The notes beneath the pieces were generated by a model. That model saw only the letters and a program-made list of their open reading frames with translations, was not told the DNA's origin and did not search any database. A stretch of 56,283 nt of DNA, taken from NCBI GenBank assembly GCA_964497515.1, contig CAZCCV010000015.1, positions 1 to 56,283 of the forward strand. The letters run 5' to 3'. This document shows positions 7,966-17,318 of this stretch, in pieces. Made by a program: the position numbers and the translations under genes. The DNA comes from CAZCCV01 sp964497515. Lineage in GTDB: Bacteria; Armatimonadota; UBA5829; DTLH01. Positions within the stretch are counted from its first letter, which is position 1; the number at the start of each line of letters is the position of its first letter.

Positions 7966-10167
7966 GTGCGTCGTATCTCAATAATTGTTGCACTGCTTGT
8001 CACACTGGCCTCGACGGCGTGGGCAGGCAACGGAAAACTAGTGCTTGTCGTAGCAGGTGGCACATCTCTTAACGAAATCCTGGCGCCAGGACTCCCTAAT
8101 ATCTCCCGGCTTCTGGAGACTGGTGCAATCGGCGTGATGAATGTTCGGCCTGCCAGCGTGAAAACATTCTCCGATGACGTTCCGATAGGAAGATACTCTA
8201 TGGAGAGTGGATGCGTTACTATCGGCGCCGGAACTCGCGCTGCAGCGTCAGTTGATGCGCGAAAAGCCTTCGATACTAACGATATGGTAGACGATCGAGC
8301 AGTTGCCAAGCTCTACGAGACGTTCTACGGAGAACCGCCAGGCAAGGCGAGCGTAGTCCATCTGGGGATGAACCGGCTGATATTCATAAACTCAGAAGCG
8401 AAGCACCCTGTAGAACCCGGCGCACTCGGCACTGCACTCCGTTTGGTAGGGCTTAAGACGGCAGCTATCGGCAACAGCGATACTATAGCCGACCAGCGAC
8501 GTGAAGCAGCAGTCATTGCGGCAGATGCCGAAGGGATTATCGATTATGGTCACGTTGGCTCAAAACTGACTGTTCACGACGCGAAAGCCCCTTATGGGGT
8601 GAGAGTCGATTCCAGAGCACTACTTCGCGAGTACGACAAAGCTATAGCAAAAGCAGATTTCATTGTTGTAGATGTCGGCGACACAGCCAGAGCTGCGCGC
8701 TATGCCATACATTGTGTTGAAGAGCAAGGAAGCAAACTGAAGCATCAAGCACTCAAGAATGCAGACGGAATCATAGGCAGCATAGTAGATCGTCTTGATC
8801 TTTCCAAAGACCGCATAATTATTGCCTCACCAAACCCTTCGTTTCAATCGATGGATGCGTTCGACTACCTGCCGCCTGTAATCGTGGCAGGAAAGGGAAT
8901 AGAGCAGGGGATGCTTATCTCCGGTTCCACACGGCGGCCGGGAATAGTGACCAATGCCGATATCTCGGCTTCCGTGCTCGATTTCTTCGGAGTGACTCCA
9001 CCGTTTTCGTTCGTCGGTCGGAGAGTCGAATCCACTCAAGGAAACGCACCCCAACTCTCTGCAATCAATAACAAGATCATAATGCAGATGGAACGCCAGC
9101 CTGTAATGCGCGGGATTGCGACGTTTTTCATTGTGCTTGTGGTGGTAATAACTCCCCTAGCTTATCAGAGGATGTGGAATCCAAGAGCGTGGGTGTCCTG
9201 GTTAGCGCTGGTTCCAATCGCACTGATACTTGTGGTGCTCTGGCTTCCGGCTATCGCCAACGTGGATATCATCGCATCTGTTGCGCTGCTTTCGCTTTTT
9301 GCCGTCTTCATTCTATTTCTTGCCTGGCTGCTTCTTCGTTCACCTGTAAGGGCGTTTGCATGGCTCTCTGCGTTGGTTGCAATCACGGCTATAGCCGATG
9401 CATTACGTGGGGCGAATCTGCTGGCTCATTCTATTATGAGTTACACGCCGGTCGATGGTTCTCGTTACTATGGCATCGGAAACGAGCATATGGGAAGCAC
9501 AATTGCGACATCGGTGATTACTGCGGGTTTCATTGCAGCCGCACTCACGGGCAAGAGGCCGATTAAAATCGCTGCCATCTGCTTGTTCCTCGTTATTATG
9601 GTTTTGGCTGTAGGTTTGCCGTCGTTCGGAGCCAATGCTGGAGGAGCAATTTCTGCAGCTTTCGCTGTGGTAGTCGGTTTGATTCTCTGGAACGGTCGGA
9701 AGATCAATCGGGTTTATGTATTAGCGGCTCTGGCTGTGGTATGCTGCACCATCGGGCTAATGGTTGCTATAGACCTGTTGCGATCAGGTGGGACCCAGAG
9801 TCATATGGGGAGAGCTATCCATCTTATATCGACGGGAGGAGCTTCGCAGGTGCTCGTTATCATCTCTCGAAAGATAGCGATGAATCTCACCCTGTTACAG
9901 TACAGCGCGTGGAGTAAACTGCTGATGGCATCGGTTGCTTCTACGGTTTTGTTCGTGGTATCGAAGCATTCCGACGTCGTAATGAGGCTGAAGAGTAATC
10001 TTCCGGTATACAACGGGTTGCTTGCAGCGACGGCCGGAGCGTGTGCGGCACTGGTGTTTAACGATTCGGGAGTGGTTGCAGCGGCTACAGCCTTCACATA
10101 TGTGTGGGTTGCCGTCGCTCTCGCAGCACTGCAGCGCAACGAACTGCCAGAAGAGGATACCCAGTAG
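7966..10167 (+). CDS. membrane protein with alkaline-phosphatase-like ectodomain and polytopic C-terminal half
   Basis: The 733-aa product has a signal peptide (residues 1-20, ending AWA), an exported domain of about 360 residues, and then about ten hydrophobic helices (about 385-725). The exported part has the outline of the alkaline phosphatase superfamily: a start like LVLVVAGGTSL, a strand IIIASPNP, and an end ISASVLDFFGV where sulfatase- and phosphomutase-type enzymes have similar text. The usual first metal-ligand Asp is absent at the AGGT position, so catalysis is doubtful. Between helices is a striking motif, SRYYGIGNEHMGSTIAT (about 501-517), which suggests a conserved functional site in the membrane half. 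I do not recognise a characterised family. The start is GTG 7966 with GAGGTG upstream. The next gene follows after 54 nt and may be cotranscribed. Confidence 0.7.
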   Translation: MRRISIIVALLVTLASTAWAGNGKLVLVVAGGTSLNEILAPGLPNISRLLETGAIGVMNVRPASVKTFSDDVPIGRYSMESGCVTIGAGTRAAASVDARKAFDTNDMVDDRAVAKLYETFYGEPPGKASVVHLGMNRLIFINSEAKHPVEPGALGTALRLVGLKTAAIGNSDTIADQRREAAVIAADAEGIIDYGHVGSKLTVHDAKAPYGVRVDSRALLREYDKAIAKADFIVVDVGDTARAARYAIHCVEEQGSKLKHQALKNADGIIGSIVDRLDLSKDRIIIASPNPSFQSMDAFDYLPPVIVAGKGIEQGMLISGSTRRPGIVTNADISASVLDFFGVTPPFSFVGRRVESTQGNAPQLSAINNKIIMQMERQPVMRGIATFFIVLVVVITPLAYQRMWNPRAWVSWLALVPIALILVVLWLPAIANVDIIASVALLSLFAVFILFLAWLLLRSPVRAFAWLSALVAITAIADALRGANLLAHSIMSYTPVDGSRYYGIGNEHMGSTIATSVITAGFIAAALTGKRPIKIAAICLFLVIMVLAVGLPSFGANAGGAISAAFAVVVGLILWNGRKINRVYVLAALAVVCCTIGLMVAIDLLRSGGTQSHMGRAIHLISTGGASQVLVIISRKIAMNLTLLQYSAWSKLLMASVASTVLFVVSKHSDVVMRLKSNLPVYNGLLAATAGACAALVFNDSGVVAAATAFTYVWVAVALAALQRNELPEEDTQ

Positions 10168-10221
10168 ATTTACCGGGTCATCAGCAATCCACCGCACGGT
10201 GTGAAGGGAGGATAGATAAAC

Positions 10222-11247
10222 GTGAAGAGTATATACGTGTCGGATCTAAAAAACGGGACTCAGGTTGATGGCGTTTTCCTCGTCTCGTCCAAAAAGGTTG
10301 ACTGCACCAAAGGCGGCTCGCCGTACATGAGGCTGAAGCTCACCGATCGAACCGGAACCGTGGAAGCCGTCAAATGGGATGCCGACGAATCGGAGCTTTC
10401 ATCTGTAGACAACGGTCAGTTTGTGCACATTTGGGGTGTTGTGGGCTCATACAAAGAGAGTCTGCAGGTAAAAATCGATTCGTTAAGGCTTCACACCGAC
10501 AAGGTGGACCCCGCAGACTATCTGCCACAGACTGAACGGGACACACACGAAATGCTATCCGCACTCAGAAGCATAGTCGCCACTGTTGAACATCCGCAGC
10601 TTAAGGCTCTGCTCGATTATTTCTTCACTGATAACAAGTTTGTATCTAAGTTTTCTACCGCGCCCGCTGCGCAGAAGATACACCACGGTTACATCGGCGG
10701 TCTGTTGGAACACACGCTCTCAGTCGCGCAGCTCTGCAGTTTCGCGGCAGAACACTTCCCCGGTGTAGACAGAAGTCTGCTGATAACGGGCGCGATTCTG
10801 CACGATGTAGGGAAGATAGAAGAGTTCAATTGGGATGCCATCATAAAGTACGCTGACAACGGACATCTCATCGGGCACGTTGTCGGCGGTGCGGCAATGG
10901 TCGACAAAGCAATCTCGACAATTGACGATTTTGATCCACTACTGCGGCAGGTTGTTCTGCATATTATTCTTTCCCATCACGGTCAGAAGGAATACGGCGC
11001 GCCGAAACGGCCGAAGGTGTTGGAAGCTATCATCATTCACTTCCTGGAAGACCTCGATGCCAAGGTAAACATCTTCCAAAGGGTTGTAAACAGTGAGACT
11101 TCCAAGCGGAGCAGCAGCATTTGGACCGAAAGAGACTGGGTGTTCGACAGACCGCTATTCAAGGGGCTGCCGACGGCGGAAGAAAATACGGGCGAAAGTC
11201 GTCTGGAGGTTCTGCTCGATTCAGACTACGACCCATTTGACGACTAA
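10222..11247 (+). CDS. yhaM: 3'-5' exoribonuclease, YhaM family (OB fold + HD domain)
   Basis: The 341-aa protein has an N-terminal OB-fold nucleic-acid-binding domain (about 1-90). It is followed by an HD metal-dependent phosphohydrolase domain with H-GYIGGLLEHT (about 155-165), the signature ILHDVGK (about 193-199), HVVGG and LSHHGQKEYG, and a late ED-x-DAK segment. This order and length match YhaM of Bacillus, a Mn-dependent 3'-5' exonuclease acting on RNA and single-stranded DNA. It starts at GTG 10222 with GGGAGG 10 nt upstream. It lies just upstream of the RM island. Without that island the gene would sit about 110 nt from the 5'-nucleotidase gene. Confidence 0.88.
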   Translation: MKSIYVSDLKNGTQVDGVFLVSSKKVDCTKGGSPYMRLKLTDRTGTVEAVKWDADESELSSVDNGQFVHIWGVVGSYKESLQVKIDSLRLHTDKVDPADYLPQTERDTHEMLSALRSIVATVEHPQLKALLDYFFTDNKFVSKFSTAPAAQKIHHGYIGGLLEHTLSVAQLCSFAAEHFPGVDRSLLITGAILHDVGKIEEFNWDAIIKYADNGHLIGHVVGGAAMVDKAISTIDDFDPLLRQVVLHIILSHHGQKEYGAPKRPKVLEAIIIHFLEDLDAKVNIFQRVVNSETSKRSSSIWTERDWVFDRPLFKGLPTAEENTGESRLEVLLDSDYDPFDD

Positions 11248-11281
11248 GAGTATTAGTGTGCCTTTGCACCCGCAAGCATCT

Positions 11282-11344
11282 ATCTGCCCGGGAAGGTAGA
11301 TCACTGCCTATTCTCTAAGCAGAATAGTGTCGGCTCAGGTTTGC
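11282..11344. repeat. 63-bp direct repeat, upstream copy (RM island boundary)
   Basis: Matches 17242-17304 at 62 of 63 positions; the only difference is T at 11305 against C at 17265. It contains a 7-6-7 inverted repeat, CTATTCT-ctaagc-AGAATAG (11308-11327), the shape of a recombinase core site or operator. The copies are 5960 bp apart and enclose hsdM-hsdS-hsdR exactly. Confidence 0.95.
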
Positions 11345-11472
11345 CAGAAGCGAAAGAGTGAACTGCGCAACCAGCGTGCGGCATCGGCAGATAATATAAA
11401 GAAGCGCACCAAAACACAATCACCCTAAGGCCAGAGTGCCCAAAGTTCTAAAAAACAGGAGGCTATGAGGCA

Positions 11473-13041
11473 GTGTCGGATAATCGCAAAGAGCAGGAAC
11501 GTGCGGAACTACATCGAACCATTTGGAACATAGCCAACGACCTCCGCGGGAGCGTTGACGGCTGGGACTTCAAGCAGTATGTTCTCGGCATGTTGTTCTA
11601 CCGCTATATATCAGAAAATCTCACCGCGTACATAAACAAAGGGGAACACGAAGCAGGCGACCCGGATTTCGACTACACCTATCTTGCCGATGATAAGGCC
11701 GAGCGGGCTCGCGAGGATCTTGTTAGAACGAAAGGGTTCTTTATTCTACCAAGCGAGCTTTTCTCAAATGTACAAAAACGTGCTGCGAAAGATGACAACC
11801 TAAACGAAACCCTCGAAAGAGTCTTTAAGGATATTGAAGCATCTGCTCTCGGAACCGATAGCGAAGCCAACTTTCAAGGGCTGTTTGATGATATTGACGT
11901 TAACAGCAACAAGCTGGGCGGAACCGTCGCCAGGCGCAACGAACGACTTGTTAAGCTGATGAATGGTGTCGCCGCTATGAAGCTCGGCGATTATAAAAAT
12001 AACTCCATAGACGCTTTTGGGGATGCTTATGAGTTTCTAATGGGCATGTACGCAAGCAACGCCGGAAAAAGCGGCGGTGAGTACTTCACTCCACAACAAG
12101 TCTCCGAGCTCTTAACCCGCATCGCTCTTGTGGGACGAACCGAAGTGAACAAGGTGTACGATCCAGCTTGCGGCAGCGGTTCTCTGCTGCTTAACTTCGC
12201 AAAAATCCTCGGAAAAGGGCACGTGCGGCAGGGATTCTTTGGTCAGGAGATCAATATCACCACCTTCAACCTGTGCCGCATTAATATGTTCCTGCACGAT
12301 ATCGATTACGACAAGTTCAGCATTGCGCACGGTGATACGCTTATAGACCCATTCCACTGGGACGACGAACCTTTTGAGGCCATAGTCTCAAACCCTCCAT
12401 ATTCTATCAAGTGGGCTGGGGATGAAAACCCGCTTCTCATAAACGACACGCGGTTTGCTCGTGCCGGGGTGCTTGCGCCGAAATCCAAGGCCGATCTTGC
12501 GTTTATAATGCACAGCCTTTCCTGGCTTGATACCAGCGGAACCGCGGCGATTGTTTGCTTCCCGGGTGTGCTGTACCGCTCGGGCGCAGAGCGAAAAATC
12601 CGGAAATATCTTGTCGATAACAACAACATCGACTGCATCATCCAACTGCCGGATAAGCTTTTTTACGGCACCAGCATTGCTACCTGCATTATGGTGCTGA
12701 AAAAGTCCAAACTAGAAAATAGCACGCTGTTCATCGATGCAAGTGGCGAGTTCGTCAGTGTTACCAACAACAACAGATTAGAGCCGCAGCACATCAAAAA
12801 GATCGTTGATGCCTACGCCCGCCGCGAGAATATAGAACACTTTGCAGGGGTTGTCCCAAACAGCGAAATTGAAGAACAGGATTACAACCTTTCGGTTTCT
12901 ACCTACGTGGAGCAGCGGGATACCCGCGAGGTAATAGATATAGTTAAGCTGAACGCCGAGATTAAAGAAATCGTTGCCCGCGAGGAGGTTTTGAGAAAAG
13001 AGATAGACGCGATTATAGGGGAGATTGATGCCGAAGCGTAA
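11473..13041 (+). CDS. hsdM: type I restriction-modification system, modification subunit HsdM
   Basis: The 522-aa N6-adenine methyltransferase subunit is of the usual HsdM length. It has an N-terminal helical domain (HsdM_N, about 1-150) and a SAM-binding Rossmann domain with motif I DPACGSGSLLLNF (from about 230) and catalytic motif IV NPPY (about 307). A charged C-terminal helix contacts HsdS. With HsdS it methylates an adenine in each half of a bipartite site, and with HsdR it forms the restriction complex. The start is GTG 11473, with CAGGAGG about 10 nt upstream; an ATG at 11465 is out of frame. It is the first gene of a three-gene operon, with hsdS 38 nt downstream. The 128 nt before it contain no clear promoter. 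Confidence 0.95.
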   Translation: MSDNRKEQERAELHRTIWNIANDLRGSVDGWDFKQYVLGMLFYRYISENLTAYINKGEHEAGDPDFDYTYLADDKAERAREDLVRTKGFFILPSELFSNVQKRAAKDDNLNETLERVFKDIEASALGTDSEANFQGLFDDIDVNSNKLGGTVARRNERLVKLMNGVAAMKLGDYKNNSIDAFGDAYEFLMGMYASNAGKSGGEYFTPQQVSELLTRIALVGRTEVNKVYDPACGSGSLLLNFAKILGKGHVRQGFFGQEINITTFNLCRINMFLHDIDYDKFSIAHGDTLIDPFHWDDEPFEAIVSNPPYSIKWAGDENPLLINDTRFARAGVLAPKSKADLAFIMHSLSWLDTSGTAAIVCFPGVLYRSGAERKIRKYLVDNNNIDCIIQLPDKLFYGTSIATCIMVLKKSKLENSTLFIDASGEFVSVTNNNRLEPQHIKKIVDAYARRENIEHFAGVVPNSEIEEQDYNLSVSTYVEQRDTREVIDIVKLNAEIKEIVAREEVLRKEIDAIIGEIDAEA

Positions 13042-13079
13042 GGAGCGACGCTCCACAGGGCGCAAAACAGGTAACCGTA

Positions 13080-14213
13080 ATGAGTAAACTGGAACAGTTG
13101 ATTAAGCAGTATTGCCCGGATGGGGTGCGTTTTGTACCGTTGGCGAATTGTTGCTCGGTTGAAGACAACAAACGGAAACCTGTCAAAGCAAGTGAGAGGT
13201 TACCAGGAAAGATACCATATTATGGGGCAAACAACATTCAAGACTATGTAGAAGGTTACACTCACGATGGCGAATATGTTCTGATTGCGGAAGACGGCTC
13301 CGCTAGCTTGACCAACTATTCCATACAATACGTAACCGGGCAATTCTGGGCAAACAACCACGTGCACGTTGTCAACGGCAGAAGCGAATTGGATTCCCGA
13401 TTCTTATACCACCATTTGACATCGTTTAATTTTGTGCCTTATTTGGCAGGTGGAACAAGAGCGAAGCTAAACAAAGCGAAAATGCTGAAAATCCCTATCC
13501 CCCTCCCCCCTCTGCCTGTACAGAGCGAAATTGTCCGTATTCTGGACAATTTCGCGGAGCTTACAGCGCGTAAAAAGCAATATGAATACTATCGGGATAG
13601 CCTGTTGACGTTTGATGATGATGTGCCAATGGTGCCGCTTAATGAAATAAGTTTATCAGTATGCACCGGGGTGACGCCACGAGCTGGTAACCCAGAGTAT
13701 TACAATGGAGGGACTATTCCGTGGTTGAGGACGCAAGAGGTGCGCTTTGTGGACATTTGGGATACTGAAATGAAAGTCACTGAAAGAGCAATGACTGAGA
13801 CATCTCTGAAATGGGTTCCAGCCAACAGTGTGATCATAGCCATTTCAGGCGCAACCGCTGGCCGGTCAGCCATAAATAGGATTCCGTTAGTTACAAATCA
13901 GCACTGCTGCTCTTTTGAGGTTGACAGGAGGAAGGGGTTGTATAGATACGTGTTCCATTGCGTTGCCAACGGATATTGGGAATTGTTAAAATTGAAGCAA
14001 GGTGCACGTGGTGACCTGAATGCGGGTCTCATAAAGCGGTTCACAATTCCCCTCCCTTCTCTCCCAGAGCAAGCACGCATTGTTTCGATACTCGACAAGT
14101 TCGACGCTCTTACTACCGATATAACTGCCGGCCTGCCTGCCGAAATCGCTGCGCGGCAGAAGCAGTACGAATACTACCGCGATAAGCTGCTGACCTTTGA
14201 GGAGATTGCTTAA
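13080..14213 (+). CDS. hsdS: type I restriction-modification system, specificity subunit HsdS
   Basis: The 377-aa protein has two target recognition domains (about 1-155 and 185-350), each followed by a conserved helical region. The first helical region is in the middle (LPVQSEIVRILD...KKQYEYYRDSLLTF) and the second is at the C-terminus (LPEQARIVSILD...RQKQYEYYRDKLLTF). This duplicated layout is typical of HsdS: each recognition domain reads one half of a split DNA site, and the helices set the spacing and bind HsdM. The two recognition domains differ, so an asymmetric bipartite target is expected; the sequence read cannot be inferred. The gene ends on TAA directly followed by the hsdR ATG, so translation is probably coupled. 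Confidence 0.95.
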   Translation: MSKLEQLIKQYCPDGVRFVPLANCCSVEDNKRKPVKASERLPGKIPYYGANNIQDYVEGYTHDGEYVLIAEDGSASLTNYSIQYVTGQFWANNHVHVVNGRSELDSRFLYHHLTSFNFVPYLAGGTRAKLNKAKMLKIPIPLPPLPVQSEIVRILDNFAELTARKKQYEYYRDSLLTFDDDVPMVPLNEISLSVCTGVTPRAGNPEYYNGGTIPWLRTQEVRFVDIWDTEMKVTERAMTETSLKWVPANSVIIAISGATAGRSAINRIPLVTNQHCCSFEVDRRKGLYRYVFHCVANGYWELLKLKQGARGDLNAGLIKRFTIPLPSLPEQARIVSILDKFDALTTDITAGLPAEIAARQKQYEYYRDKLLTFEEIA

Positions 14214-17200
14214 ATGGGTTGTTACAATGTTGTTGCAAGCACCGACGAGAGCACCGTTGTCTCCGAGTACACCGCCACACCCCGAACATCAACCCAATAC
14301 CAAAGCGAAGCCGAGTTAGAGCGCGAATTTATTGATATGCTCACCCGGCAGGGTTACGAACGCCTCAAGATAGAGAGCGAAGCCGAACTAATTGCCAACC
14401 TTCGCCGCCAGCTCGAAAAACTAAACAACATTGACTTTTCAGATGGCGAATGGGAACGGTTTTTCAGCGAGTGTATTGCAGGCCAGAACGAAGAAATTGT
14501 AGAAAAAACCCGCAAGATACAAACAGACCACGTGCAACTGCTTAAACGCGACGACGGAAACACAAAGAACATCTATCTGATAGATAAAAAGGACATACAT
14601 AACAATCGCCTGCAGGTAATCAACCAGTATACAGAGACCGGCGGCACGCACGAAACGCGCTACGATGTCACCATACTCGTAAACGGCCTGCCTTTGGTGC
14701 ACGTCGAACTAAAACGCCGTGGAGTTGAAATCCGGGAGGCATTCAACCAGATCAAACGCTATCAGCGCGACAGCTTCTGGGCATCCAGCGGCCTTTATGA
14801 TTATGTGCAGATCTTTGTAATCTCGAACGGCACGCACACAAAGTACTATTCCAACACAACCCGAAGAGCCCATATCGAAGAGAGACGCAAAAACTCAAGC
14901 CGCGAGAGCAAGAAAACAAGCAACAGCTTCGAGTTTGCGTCATACTGGGCCGACGGAAACAACAGAATCATTCCCGACCTTGTGGACTTCACCAAGACGT
15001 TTTTTGCAAAGCACGCCATCCTAAAAGTGCTGACGCGCTACTGCGTTTTCACAACCAAGGATCTTTTGCTTGTTATGCGGCCATATCAGATACGCGCGAC
15101 AGAACAGATTTTGCAGCGCATTATAACCTCAATCAACTCCAAAAAGAAGGTCTCTGGCACAACAGATGCAGGCGGATATATCTGGCATACTACCGGAAGC
15201 GGCAAAACGCTCACCAGCTTCAAAACAGCTCAACTGGCAACAGAGCAGGAAAGCGTAAAGAAAGTGCTGTTTGTTGTCGACCGCAAGGATCTGGATCACC
15301 AGACGATGACGGAATACAACCGCTTCCAAGAGGGTGCTGCGAACGGGAACACATCCACAAGGCAGCTCGAAAAGAACCTGAGCGACCCCAATGCACGTAT
15401 TATCATAACAACCATTCAGAAACTGGATGTCTTTATCCGTAAGTACAAAACGCACGAAATCTATAAAGAGCGCGTAGTCATTATCTTCGACGAATGCCAC
15501 CGTTCCCAGTTTGGGGAGATGCACCGGAAGATTATAAAGGCATTCCGCAATTATCATATTTTCGGGTTCACCGGCACGCCGATTTTTGCGAAAAATGCGC
15601 CCACCTCGGGAAACCCCTATTTCAGAACCACCGAGGCTGCCTTTGGCGATAAGCTGCACACCTATACCATCGTTGATGCGATAAACGATGGCAACGTTCT
15701 GCCGTTTCGCATCGACTTCATCAACACCATCCGGCAAAAAGAGGATATTAAGGACAAGGATGTGCGGGCGATAGACATTGAAAGAGCTATGTCTGCGCCG
15801 GAGCGTATTCAGAAGGTGGTCGATTACATCATCGAGCACTTCGACCAAAAGACAAAGCGCAATTCCACTTACACTCTTGAAGGTCAGCGCGTGTCGGGGT
15901 TTAACTCTATCTTTGCCGTTGCTTCTATTCCTATGGCGATGAAGTACTACGAGGAGATTAAGAAGCAGCTTACAGAGGAGAACAAAAGGCTGGTAGTGGC
16001 GACAATATTCAGCTACAGCGTTAACGAGGATGATCCGGAGGATGCGCTGCCGGATGAGGGCTTCGAAAACGATAAACTCGACAAAAGCTCCCGAGACTTT
16101 TTGGAGTCGGCAATCGCTGACTATAACCGCACATTCAACTCCAACTTCGATACTTCCTCAGATAAGTTCGAGAACTACTACAAGGATCTATCCAAGCGAG
16201 TGAAAGAGCGCGAAATCGATTTGCTTATCGTTGTGAATATGTTCCTTACCGGGTTTGACGCAACTACCCTTAACACTCTGTGGATCGACAAAAACCTGAG
16301 GCAACACGGTCTGCTGCAGGCATATTCTCGCACAAACCGCATACTGAACAGGGTGAAGACGTTCGGCAATATCGTCTGTTTCCGAGACCTTAAAGAGGCA
16401 ACGGATGATGCAATTGCTCTGTTCGGCGATAGAGACGCGGGCGGTATCGTACTGCTGAAAACGTATAATGACTACTACTACGGCTACGAAGAAAAAGGCG
16501 AGAGTATGCCGGGATATGTCGACCTGATAGCACAGCTTACGGAGGATTTCCCGATCGAAGAAAAGATTGTAGGCGAGGAATCCCAAAAGGAGTTTATCCG
16601 CCAATACGGTGCGATTCTGCGCCTGAAGAATATTCTTACAGCTTTCGATGACTTTGAAGGAAATGAGATACTATCCGAGAGAGACTTTCAGGATTACCAA
16701 AGCAAGTATATCGATCTCTATCAGGAACTGGCTCCAAGACACGACAGCGACAAAGAGAATATCAACGATGATATTATTTTTGAACTGGAGCTTATCAAAC
16801 AGGTTGAAGTCAATATCGACTACATCCTTATGCTCGTCGAAAAATACTGCGAATCCAACCGCCAAGACAAAAGCATACGCGAGGCGATTGATAAGGCTGT
16901 AAACTCAAGCATAGAGCTGCGGAGCAAAAAAGAGCTGATTGATGGATTCGTGGCAAAGGTGAACCTTGCTAAAGACGTAAACAGCGACTGGAAGAGGTTT
17001 GTAGAAGAGCGAAGAGAGGAAGACATCGTCGCCCTTATAGCGGCTGAACACCTGAAAGACGAAGAGACCCGCCGTTTTATGGACACAGCTTTCCGTGACG
17101 GTATGCTAAAGACCACCGGCACGGATATAGACGGAATCCTGCCGCCCGTTTCGCGTTTCAGTGGCGATCGCACCGAGAAGAAACAGGGGATTATCGACAA

Positions 17201-17240
17201 GCTGATGAGCTTCTTTGAGAAGTATTTTGGGCTTGTTTAG
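14214..17240 (+). CDS. hsdR: type I restriction endonuclease, translocase subunit HsdR
   Basis: The 1008-aa protein has an N-terminal PD-(D/E)xK nuclease (YDVTILVNG...VHVELKRRG, about 149-168, with the D and E-x-K residues intact). It is followed by a superfamily-2 DNA translocase with Walker A TTGSGKT (about 325), DECH (about 425), and FTGTP (about 446). Further helicase motifs include VNMFLTGFDATTLNTLW and AYSRTNR. A helical C-terminus follows, which docks on the HsdM/HsdS core. All catalytic motifs look intact, so the system is predicted to be active for restriction. The ATG abuts the hsdS stop codon. The downstream copy of the 63-bp repeat begins one base after the hsdR stop, so the cassette has a very tight right border. 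Confidence 0.95.
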   Translation: MGCYNVVASTDESTVVSEYTATPRTSTQYQSEAELEREFIDMLTRQGYERLKIESEAELIANLRRQLEKLNNIDFSDGEWERFFSECIAGQNEEIVEKTRKIQTDHVQLLKRDDGNTKNIYLIDKKDIHNNRLQVINQYTETGGTHETRYDVTILVNGLPLVHVELKRRGVEIREAFNQIKRYQRDSFWASSGLYDYVQIFVISNGTHTKYYSNTTRRAHIEERRKNSSRESKKTSNSFEFASYWADGNNRIIPDLVDFTKTFFAKHAILKVLTRYCVFTTKDLLLVMRPYQIRATEQILQRIITSINSKKKVSGTTDAGGYIWHTTGSGKTLTSFKTAQLATEQESVKKVLFVVDRKDLDHQTMTEYNRFQEGAANGNTSTRQLEKNLSDPNARIIITTIQKLDVFIRKYKTHEIYKERVVIIFDECHRSQFGEMHRKIIKAFRNYHIFGFTGTPIFAKNAPTSGNPYFRTTEAAFGDKLHTYTIVDAINDGNVLPFRIDFINTIRQKEDIKDKDVRAIDIERAMSAPERIQKVVDYIIEHFDQKTKRNSTYTLEGQRVSGFNSIFAVASIPMAMKYYEEIKKQLTEENKRLVVATIFSYSVNEDDPEDALPDEGFENDKLDKSSRDFLESAIADYNRTFNSNFDTSSDKFENYYKDLSKRVKEREIDLLIVVNMFLTGFDATTLNTLWIDKNLRQHGLLQAYSRTNRILNRVKTFGNIVCFRDLKEATDDAIALFGDRDAGGIVLLKTYNDYYYGYEEKGESMPGYVDLIAQLTEDFPIEEKIVGEESQKEFIRQYGAILRLKNILTAFDDFEGNEILSERDFQDYQSKYIDLYQELAPRHDSDKENINDDIIFELELIKQVEVNIDYILMLVEKYCESNRQDKSIREAIDKAVNSSIELRSKKELIDGFVAKVNLAKDVNSDWKRFVEERREEDIVALIAAEHLKDEETRRFMDTAFRDGMLKTTGTDIDGILPPVSRFSGDRTEKKQGIIDKLMSFFEKYFGLV

Positions 17241-17241
17241 C

Positions 17242-17304
17242 ATCTGCCCGGGAAGGTAGATCACCGCCTATTCTCTAAGCAGAATAGTGTCGGCTCAGGT
17301 TTGC
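17242..17304. repeat. 63-bp direct repeat, downstream copy (RM island boundary)
   Basis: Second copy of the repeat at 11282-11344, with one mismatch. It begins one base after the hsdR stop and ends one base before the AGGAGG (17306-17311) of the next gene. This copy probably sits in the original upstream region of the 5'-nucleotidase-like gene. Confidence 0.95.
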
Positions 17305-17318
17305 TAGGAGGACCGGAT

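Noticed and set aside
15129..15848. 239-codon minus-strand frame inside hsdR
   Set aside because: It is antisense to the helicase motifs and has no independent support.
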